64,000 bases of DNA, taken from Punctularia strigosozonata HHB-11173 SS5 (taxonomy: Eukaryota; Basidiomycota; Agaricomycetes; Corticiales; Punctulariaceae). Numbering within the stretch: position 1 is the first letter of the stretch; the number at the start of each line of letters is the position of its first letter. The position numbers were made by a program, and so were the translations under genes. The notes below the pieces were generated by a model. That model had not been told where the DNA came from, made no database searches, and was given only the letters and a program-made list of their open reading frames with translations. This document shows positions 56,941 to 64,000 of this stretch, piece after piece. The stretch spans positions 1,333,725 to 1,397,724 of the forward strand of contig NW_006767434.1 of assembly GCF_000264995.1 (NCBI RefSeq), written 5' to 3'.

Positions 56941-59480
56941 ATGGTCGACATCCCTGAATACCAAGAAACGACATCGCTCACATTCGAATGGACCCTGAAA
57001 GGCCTTAAACAGATATTTGAAACGAGGTAGGCTCTGAGACATCGTATATATTCGATGTCATGACAATCTTGCAGTAAAGGCGAAGCGAAGGCGAAGGTAG
57101 AACTCATCTTGGGAGTATGTCTAGGCCATATCCTGATCTGTATTCTAGGTCATAAAATCCGCGAAATTTGATAAAGGACGATGGCAGGTTGTTCTGCTTG
57201 GCACCTCTGTTCTCCCCTCAGCACTCAAAACGTTTGGTAGATCCTGTTCTATGCCAACTCTGGTACCAGTGTGACGGCAGGTTCCGGAACGAACATAGAA
57301 TCCCAAGGTTGGGTTAGCATATATCTTTCCTGTGAACCCACGCCAGAGGAACTGGAACTTGGTGTAGATGGCAGGTCAGTACCCAACGATCTTGTCTTTA
57401 TCAATGAGCCACATTGTTCACTATGGTTTGAAGGTGGACTCGCCAAGGGATCTATAACTTTCAGTTCATCCTGAAGACGTAAGTTCAACCAACCGTCATT
57501 CACTCTGGGTTCTCATTTGAACTCTGCAGCTTGGGTCCCAAGGCTCAAATTTTCAACACGAAAGAGGCGCATTCGCACAGATTCAGCTCGAAGACGGCCA
57601 ATTGGGGCTGGGCGCAGTTTGCTCGGCGTGATTTGGTCTTCTACAACTGCAGCGCTGTCAAGTCAGCGGATGCCTTCGTAATTCAATGCAATATCACCGG
57701 TACTCCCAGCGCGCCATTGTCCTCTCCGCCACCTGGAAAGTTTGTGCCGCCGTCCATTCTCGATGCCGTGGGCTCTCTCTTGGACGACCCAAAATACTCC
57801 GACATCGAGTTCGTCTTGCCCAAGCGGGGTGGCACCAAGCGCATATATGCTGCCAAGAGGTTACTTCAGCGCGCTGACTATTTCCGGGCCAGTGAGTCTA
57901 AACTAGTGCCATGTATGCTGCCTGTGAATCTGACAGCATGGCAGTGTTCGACTCAGGCTTCTCCGAGGGCCTTCCCGTCGATGCAGTTTCCCGTACAACT
58001 CCTCGCGCCAGTCTCTCTAATGAGACGGAAGTTGCAGAGGAGCCGAGCATATTCCGATCATTCGATGACTCAGATGAGGAGGACGAGGATGACGCGGACT
58101 ACGAGGGACTTGAGCACGACTCGGATCAAAACGCGGAGCTGGATACGTTTCGACCCGCACCGGGCAGTAGTCAAGAGGTTATGCAGGGCCTCGTACCTTC
58201 TCCCGCGCCATCAGAGACGACGGAGATGAATGCGAGTGATCTGATGGTAGAATCCCCCGCCGCCGCGCAAGACCACGATGGGACTGCACCTGCCACGAAG
58301 GAAGAGGAACGTTCTGAGGTTGCTGCTCGGACGGATTCGAGGATTCCAGTTCAAGAAGAAGAACTGCAAACTTATCGCAACGTCCGTCCGAAATTAGACC
58401 ATCCGTCCAGTCCACGCAGTCGAGGACTCGTGATGAGCGTTCCAACGGACGGCAATGCGCACAACTCACCAGAGAGCGGGTTCAAGGCCCCCCATCAACG
58501 CATTGTCGTGCGCGACGTGGCTTACAACACCTACAAAGCCGTCCTCTATTACGTAGGGCATGTCTTCGTTCGTGATGCAATCGCTGACTGACGGATGGAC
58601 AGGTCTATACGGACACAATCAAGTTTGCTCCTCTTTCCTCGTCGTTCATCAACACCTCGTTGCCTCCAGCCGATGCTGCTTCCTTTCGGCCCGCCACGCA
58701 TAGGCCCAGTGGGACGGCCGAGGTATCCGCCAATGGCACAGGGACTGGACCAGGAGCTCCACGCCACACGCAGCCAAGTGACGGGCAAAGGTCGGGCGAC
58801 GTGAGCAGGAAGGATTGGATCGCTAAGTGGATGAAGAACCACCCGGATCGGCCCACTCCGTGCTCCGCCAAGAGCGTGTATCGACTTGCAGATCGTGAGT
58901 ATCTTAATGGGTTTGCCTTTGGTTTAGCGTTGATCCATGCCGTCGCCGTACAGGTCTGGATATGCTAGAATTGAAGGAACGAGCGTTCCAGGTAGGCTTC
59001 ACGTCTCATAGCTCTGCCACTACCATCTGACCGTTTTCTCCACCCACCAGCACATTGCGAAATCGCTGACGATAGATAACGTGCCCCATGAAGTGTTTTC
59101 CAACTTCTCCGCTACGTTCTCCCAAGTCAGGAAGGTGGGCTATCTGCATATCTTCTGATGTCGTTTTTTATACCTACACCTCGATGCTCGGCTGGTTCCG
59201 TAGGTCGAAGTTAACTACTTCCTCGAACATTGGGCCGAAATCCGATCTTCGCCTGCGATGCGTAGCGTCTGGCAACAGATGAGAATGGGTCGGCACCCTG
59301 GGTTCGAAGAAGGTATGATCATCTATTCCTCCGCTGATCTCGCAAAAGTACTCACTGGATTGCGATTTCGCATCATATCTGCCAGTCTGGCCTACAATTG
59401 CGCTTAGCTTGGAATTCAGGCCCCGCAAGGGAGAGGGCGCGAGTGACGACGAGAGGGACAACTCGGTGGCGGACATATGA
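56941..59480 (+). CDS. MATH-BTB domain protein with acidic insert
   Basis: Twelve exons: 56941-57026, 57075-57096, 57149-57187, 57241-57374, 57434-57478, 57530-57891, 57945-58552, 58603-58894, 58954-58991, 59051-59134, 59204-59312, 59386-59480. They give 637 residues. The N-terminal MATH/TRAF-like domain (SLTFEWTLKGLKQIFE; RWTRQGIYNFQFILKT) spans about 1-165. The BTB domain begins DPKYSDIEFVLP...LLQRADYFRAMFDSGFSEG (about 194-238). It is interrupted by about 175 acidic, disordered residues (DDSDEEDEDDADYEG) before resuming at VVRDVAYNTYKAVLYYVYTD. MATH-BTB proteins are substrate adaptors of cullin-3 ubiquitin ligases. Several short exons (22 and 38 nt) were needed to keep the domain whole. 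Confidence 0.85.
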
Positions 59481-60117
59481 TTCAGATTTCCTTTGCTTGT
59501 CCCATGGTGTGGAACATCAGGCTTCTTGCCCTACCCATTGTACTTGTGTCTGCACAATCATGTACTATGTCGCGCGCCGAGGAATGCTATCGCTTGCACC
59601 CAAACAACATTCCATCCAATGCCATTGAACTTATGGATGGATGCATTGCGGGATGATGCGACAAATACAGATACATGGTGCCGCTATATCATTCCATCGC
59701 CATATGTCATCCCAGTCCATGTCCCGTGCCGAAGGTTCCGCAGGCAGCTTTGCAACTGTAACGAACAACATGTTTCAGTCGGGTCCTCTTGCAACCAGCA
59801 CACAAGACCGAAGCCAGAGAGCGAAGCCAGAAACCGAAGCCGAGACCAAGCTACTACATAGAAAATAACCAAAGCGATCAGGATAACCTGTAAAAGGATC
59901 AGCCATGATACACAAGGAGATGTCGAAGGAATGCATATTGCCAAATATCGGTACGACGAGCCCTTGAAGCCTTGGTCATCGGTCTCTCGGATCTGTAAAG
60001 CTGCAAATGTAAGGTTCAGGCCTGAGTAGATAGCGAAAGGCGGAAGGACTTGCGGTGAGAAGCTCGACGCAGCGCGTGGATGAAGCTCTCCACCTGCGCC
60101 CCCCTCCCCCAACTCGT
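59481..60117. other. Degenerate 3' part of the second orphan-gene copy
   Basis: On the minus strand, 59790-60110 carries patches homologous to 31940-32250 (plus), including the TTCGGTTTC-type block near 59830 and ACAGATCC near 60000. The minus ORF 59684-60112 reads through it. No functional gene is called. Confidence 0.45.
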
Positions 60118-60631
60118 TTAGACCTCAACTTGACTTTCCCGCCTAATCGCACCCTTCCTCTTCATCGTCGCCTTCCCCGCCTCCATCACGCCCCTCTTCA
60201 TCGCCTTCTTCCTCTACACGTCGCTTGACCCTCACCCAACACTATATCTCGGTCCACCTCCTCCTCGACTTCGATCTTAACATCGACCTTGACCTCGATG
60301 GCCGCCGGCTTCTTGCGCCTTCCAGTGGCGATGGAAACGAGCCTCTTCAAGCTCCATTCAATCGAATGCAGGCCGGTGACCGCCGCGACGGGCCGGGCCA
60401 AGGCCGCGGGCAGCTCCTTTTCAACTTCTGATGACGACGAAAGGTTCGTAAGCGTCTGGTGTGATTGATATATGGTTCACGAGACTCGTCGTTCATAGCA
60501 AATGAAGGCAATGGCACATACCTGCATATCTCCGCGAACGTTTTCTAGAAGACCAGCGCACCATCCAACTTCATGTGTTTGAAGACGGAGGCGCCAGCCG
60601 AACGGACAGCGACGGTGAGAGTAGAGGGCAT
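60118..60631 (-). pseudogene. Broken copy of the small orphan gene at 31401
   Basis: Exon-1-like sequence 60631-60522 starts MPSTLTVAVRSAGASVF, matching MRSTLIVAVHYAGASVF. An in-frame TAG then replaces the TAT codon of the intact copy, and the exon is 1 nt shorter. A GTATGT donor is conserved. Exon 2 from 60455 keeps frame (SSSSEVEKELPAALARPV; LKRLVSIATGRRKKPAA), then a 1-nt shift near the end of VLGEGQAT brings an early stop. The copy is inverted and about 28 kb from its partner. The pattern indicates former selection on protein sequence, then loss. Confidence 0.65.
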
Positions 60632-61321
60632 GGTTCTGTGGGGAATGTATGAGAAATAGACTTGTGATCGCTATGCAACAATGAGACTGGTGTATGAGGG
60701 GAAGACGTAGTCGGCTGTAGATAGCGCCCAGCAAACTTGAGAGAGCGGAAGTGGATTAACTGTGCGTCTCCCGTTGTGGTATGGTAGGTTGTCCAGTTTT
60801 CGTCAAGCCCCGCGTTGCACAGACCTCCTGGTAAATGTCAGCGCACTATTCTAGGTTATCCTCAACAAGCTTTGCAGCCGTGTATGGATACATTAGGTCC
60901 CAAAGCTTCAGAACGAGGGCAGACCACCATGTTTGGCGGCCCATAGGAGGGCGGTGTCTGTATAAAAAGACCCACGATTCCAGAGTTGATGAATGGTCAA
61001 AATGACCAGTTCAAGCATCCTGTACGCATGACATGCACGGGGCAAACGTAGGAAGTGGGACGGCCTAGAGGATTTAGCGGGAAAGAGGATACAGTCCCAA
61101 TCAATAGGCCGATGCGCGGCGGCATTAGCGCCGGCATTCCAGAATGTCATCGCGTTTCACCTCTTTCAAGCTCACTTCTAAGCGCTTTGACCCATCTTTC
61201 TCGCCCACCGTTGGTCTGATCAGCAACGGCGTCATGAATCCCAATTTCGTGCTGTATTGGATGGCGGCCTTGTCAAATCAAGTGTTATTCTAGGCAACGG
61301 ATCGGAAACAGAGTTGACATG
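60632..61321. other. Intergenic, possible gene remnant
   Basis: A minus ORF at 60908-61150 ends TDTALLWAAKHGG, which faintly recalls an ankyrin repeat, but one short match is not enough. Otherwise I see nothing. Confidence 0.4.
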
Positions 61322-61828
61322 TTAACGACCGATACTGATCCTGTACCCGACATGGACATACGACAATCTCATATCCCAAAAAACGCGAGACAGAGGGCTG
61401 GCCGGAAACGAGTCATGCGTCGGACTTGGCGCAGTTATGGCCACTTTTGGGGCAATCCTGTGTTGTCCGGCTGATTGTCCGTCTGATTGTCCTTCTGATT
61501 GTCCGTCTTCGGTCTCTGCACCCAACGCCTCGCCGATGTACCCAGGATAAGGTTCGAAGGACGGAAATTGCTTGAGGGCTCTGCACGTCGACGCTGATGA
61601 TTGTGGCACGCTTCGCCAGATGGAAGGATCCCGTTCGGCTAGCACCACGCCATAGTCCACTTCCTGAAGAACTGGAGTAGCCAAGAATCAGGGATCGGGA
61701 AAACAGCAGCTCTGGCATATGCAATGCTCGCAGTGAAGCCATCGCGTATCTATCCATACCGCCAGGCGCAGGCTTGCGGCGGCGTTATCGCAATCGATCG
61801 TGTCAGCTGCCGCCTCAACTACATCCAT
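61322..61828 (-). CDS. Hypothetical 136-residue protein with GQSx repeats
   Basis: Two exons, 61828-61760 and 61663-61322, join in phase 0 across a 99-bp intron with a GTATGG donor. The product begins MDVVEAAADTIDCDNAAASL and continues EVDYGVVLAERDPSIWRSV. It contains a short tandem repeat (GQSEGQSDGQSAGQ) encoded by 12-bp DNA repeats that stay in frame. No domain or signal peptide is recognised. The ORF alone (starting MATPVLQEVDYG at 61684) is an alternative. Coding status is uncertain. Confidence 0.35.
61465..61508. repeat. 12-bp tandem repeat, about 3.7 units
   Basis: Units of GTCCGTCTGATT or close variants run from 61465 to 61508. Their period is a multiple of three. On the minus strand they encode the repeated GQS plus Ala, Asp or Glu of the hypothetical protein. 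Confidence 0.8.
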
Positions 61829-62017
61829 ACGCTTCAATCAGACATGACCATGAGCACGGAGAATAACAGTGAAGCCTTCTGAGTGTTTAGGCCTCGTTGG
61901 GCTGTTCTTCCGCATTCATGCCCGTATTCCTGCCGCCACTCTCTACAGCAACAACGTACAGCGGGTTCCGAGTTCCTCGTCTTGCCCATTTTCCATTCCC
62001 TACTATTTCACTAGGAC

Positions 62018-63376
62018 ATGTTACGGTACTGGGGTGGACGGGGTGTCTTTCTCCTCTCATTCTATACGTGTCTCGCCTTATTTGCACAGGCTTCGAGCGA
62101 TTGATGACGAAAATGGTGACACTCGAACCGGATCGCCTGTGATATACTCCGTATGTGCCACAATTTCCTCTCAGCAGAATCTTCACAAAACTGATTCAGC
62201 TTTAGGGTACTCGCTGGAACTTCGGGCCCAATTGCTCTTCTTGCGGCATTCATTTTGACCCTGACCTGATATTTGATGAGACCTGGCACGAGACCACCAA
62301 CGATCCTATCAGCAATCCTGAATGGCCAAAGCTGCCATCCGTCACGGTGAACTTCGCCGGCTCCGTAAGTACTCGCTGTTGGTCGAACGCTAAGTGCAAC
62401 TATCTGTGCTTATCCGTTTTTGTAGGCCATTTGGGTGTTCTGCATAGTGCCTAATAACATCACACCCATGAAGGCGGATGTGTTGACATTGGCCAACCTG
62501 ACTTTCATCCTCGATGGAATCCAGGTCCAAAGCTTTGTCCACGTGCCAAGCGGCTCAGAATTTTTGTACAGCCATCGGGTGTTCAGTACCGAAGGTCTGC
62601 ACCCTGGACCGCACATCCTTACTTTCGAAGTCCAGAATGCATCGTACGTTGCATTTGACTATGCCATTTACACGTATGTAATGCCATTAAACACTGTCGT
62701 TCACCTGAAATTTAATATTTCGCAGCTTTGAAAACGACACCTTACCACTTGAAGCTACGGTCTCGCCATCGTCCAACATCAGTGCCCCCACCTCATTACC
62801 ACAGTCCGTAATGAGCCAGACGACCATTACGACCACTTGGTCATCGGCTCTAGCCACTATAGCTAGCACCACCAGCGTCTCGCCCTCGCGGGTGAGCTCT
62901 ACCCTTGCTTCGCGTACATCGAGCAATACCCTTCCAGTCGTCCTCGGCATTGCCATCGGCGCATTGTTATTCTGCGGTATTCCAATTGCGTTTTACATCG
63001 GACGTCGAAGGCGAAGGACGGGTATGATCAACCAGATTAAGGTCTGCATGGCGCAAATTGAATACCTTTTACAGTTGGGAAGGAGCCATTCATCCATTCA
63101 ATGAACTCAGATCTGGGCCCGATCTCCAGCCGCTGGAATCGCGCCGTCAATCCCCAGACGCAAAGTCTACAAGGGAACGTCAGCGGGGTTGTGGACGAAT
63201 CGGAACCGCGTATGGGCACGCATCCATCTCGAACCAAATCATCACGGCTCAAATTAAAGCCTCGTGTCCTTGGGCTATCCCGCGGTTTGAGGGAGCCTAA
63301 CCCCGAAACTGGACGTGGGGCAGGGCAAGCCGCGTTGTCCGAAGATGGCGGACGCGCAGCAAGGCAGCCGGTGTGA
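62018..63376 (+). CDS. Secreted/single-pass mucin-like membrane protein
   Basis: Exons 62090-62150, 62206-62364, 62426-62673, 62726-63021 and 63075-63376 join in phase. The lumenal part AIDDENGDTRTGSPVIYS... CSSCGIHFDP...FDYAIYTFEND matches a very common agaricomycete family whose members begin with a TIDDxxGDxxTG motif. A Ser/Thr-rich stalk (TTITTTWSSALATIASTTSV), one membrane helix (VVLGIAIGALLFCGIPIAF), a basic RRRRR stop-transfer and a 100-residue cytosolic tail follow. The 5' end is problematic. The ATG at 62018 opens a good signal peptide (VFLLSFYTCLALFAQA), but one extra nucleotide separates it from the mature frame. Splicing 62026-62089 restores frame but removes the signal. Function is unknown, perhaps a wall or surface sensor. 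Confidence 0.75.
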
Positions 63377-63754
63377 ACGCGACTGGAGTGGTTACGTGCG
63401 AAGGACCAACCTCACATCAACCATCTGCTCGATGGCCTACCACCACCAGCATATGATCATTCTGAAACGGGCTCCGGTCCTATATAGTCACTCTTTCAGA
63501 TGTCCCCATTGACTACGCCGAATCGCAAGGCTCACGGGTGTGCAATGGTCTCGGCTAACATACTACGCATGGATATTTCTGTCCAGGTACTACAATGAGC
63601 ATGCTTGTTTCTGTCCATATACTACGGATGTATCCGCAATTCTCAGATCTCACTCGTTTGGTTGTTCACGCCGTCTGTATAATCCGACCGGTGCGTAATC
63701 GTGGTCGGAGCTCCTCGCGATTGCAGCGTCAGCTCCGTTGAGAATTATAACATC
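63377..63754. other. Intergenic with short direct repeat
   Basis: 18-nt near-copies at 63576-63593 and 63608-63625 (TTTCTGTCC-nnn-TACTAC, 16 of 18 identical) lie upstream of the next gene. The motif TACTAC also occurs at 63561. No gene seen. Confidence 0.55.
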
Positions 63755-64000
63755 ATGCGCGACCCTTCCTCAAGGAAGATGCTTAGGCAACATGATGACC
63801 ATACCGAAAACTACTCGACGCTTGACAAGCTCGCCTGGGAGGTAAAGGGACTAGTGGGGCTTGATGCATCTCCTTCCCTTCCGCCCTCGGATGACCTCCG
63901 GCTCGAAGATGCGATCCTCGGTGACTGTGACCTTCCGTTCGAGCCAACGAGTGAGTCAGACCGCGGTAGGTTCTGCGGAGGCGACCGCAATCCTGAGAAG
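63755..64000 (+). CDS. Start of a gene of unknown function (partial)
   Basis: An ATG at 63755 opens a frame that stays open to the window edge. It encodes MRDPSSRKMLRQHDDHTENY, then an acidic region (LPPSDDLRLEDAILGDCDL). A GTGAGT donor at 63951 may end exon 1, though the frame also continues past it. Codon choice looks coding, but no family is recognised from 80 residues. Confidence 0.4.
   Translation, partial: MRDPSSRKMLRQHDDHTENYSTLDKLAWEVKGLVGLDASPSLPPSDDLRLEDAILGDCDLPFEPTSESDRGRFCGGDRNPEK

Noticed and set aside
60908-61150. Possible ankyrin-repeat fragment (TDTALLWAAKHGG)
   Set aside because: A single short match without the repeated helix pattern; not enough to call a gene remnant.
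1-64000. CRISPR array, bacterial operon, tRNA or rRNA genes
   Set aside because: The sequence is eukaryotic, with spliceosomal introns throughout. I found no spaced direct-repeat array and no cloverleaf or rRNA signature I could defend.

Overview
This is a window of a filamentous basidiomycete genome, most likely an agaricomycete and possibly a polypore (the clade is inferred from protein style, not from a search). Coding exons are GC-rich. Nearly every gene is cut by many 46-80 bp GT-AG introns with CTNAY-type branch sites. Genes lie on both strands with short intergenic spaces. I joined exons by hand, requiring the reading phase to hold at every junction and conserved motifs to come out intact. 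Exon coordinates are in the entries.

Layout. 1-842 holds the 5' part of an Ecl1-like zinc-binding gene. About 10 kb with no recognisable gene follows (843-10944). Next come two tandem F-box paralogs (10945-15086), ERV46 (15509-17111), a polytopic membrane protein of unknown function (18141-19900) with a 123-bp MITE-like element just after its stop, and an aquaglyceroporin (20673-22104). A minimal PARP-type ADP-ribosyltransferase (22799-24098) is divergent from a 28-exon RecQ helicase (24493-28404). A Ptc1-like PP2C follows (28534-29706). 29.7-34 kb is repeat-rich: two long palindromes, a small orphan gene with a broken copy near 60 kb, and a 297-N gap flanked by identical 586-bp copies (probably an assembly artefact).

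The second half is dense: a single-pass membrane protein (34011-35296), SMC6 (35950-40517), a Ulp2/SENP6-type SUMO protease (40766-44382), dihydrofolate synthetase (44742-46136), an FAD flavoprotein (46283-48144), a third F-box gene (48850-50374), an SDR oxidoreductase (50623-51864), an SART3/Prp24-type U6 snRNP factor (52362-56692) and a MATH-BTB protein (56941-59480). The end holds the broken copy of the orphan gene, a small hypothetical gene, a mucin-like membrane protein with an apparent 5' frameshift (62018-63376) and the start of one more gene (63755 to the end).

How the genes relate. There is no secondary-metabolite cluster and no prokaryote-type system. One loose theme stands out: the PARP-like protein, RecQ helicase, SMC6 and the SUMO protease, all expected to act in genome maintenance or SUMO control, lie within about 22 kb. 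Four F-box/BTB genes may supply substrate receptors for cullin ubiquitin ligases. The most unusual observations are four micro-exons in the RecQ gene, several GC-AG introns, the near-perfect palindromes, and the duplicated orphan gene.
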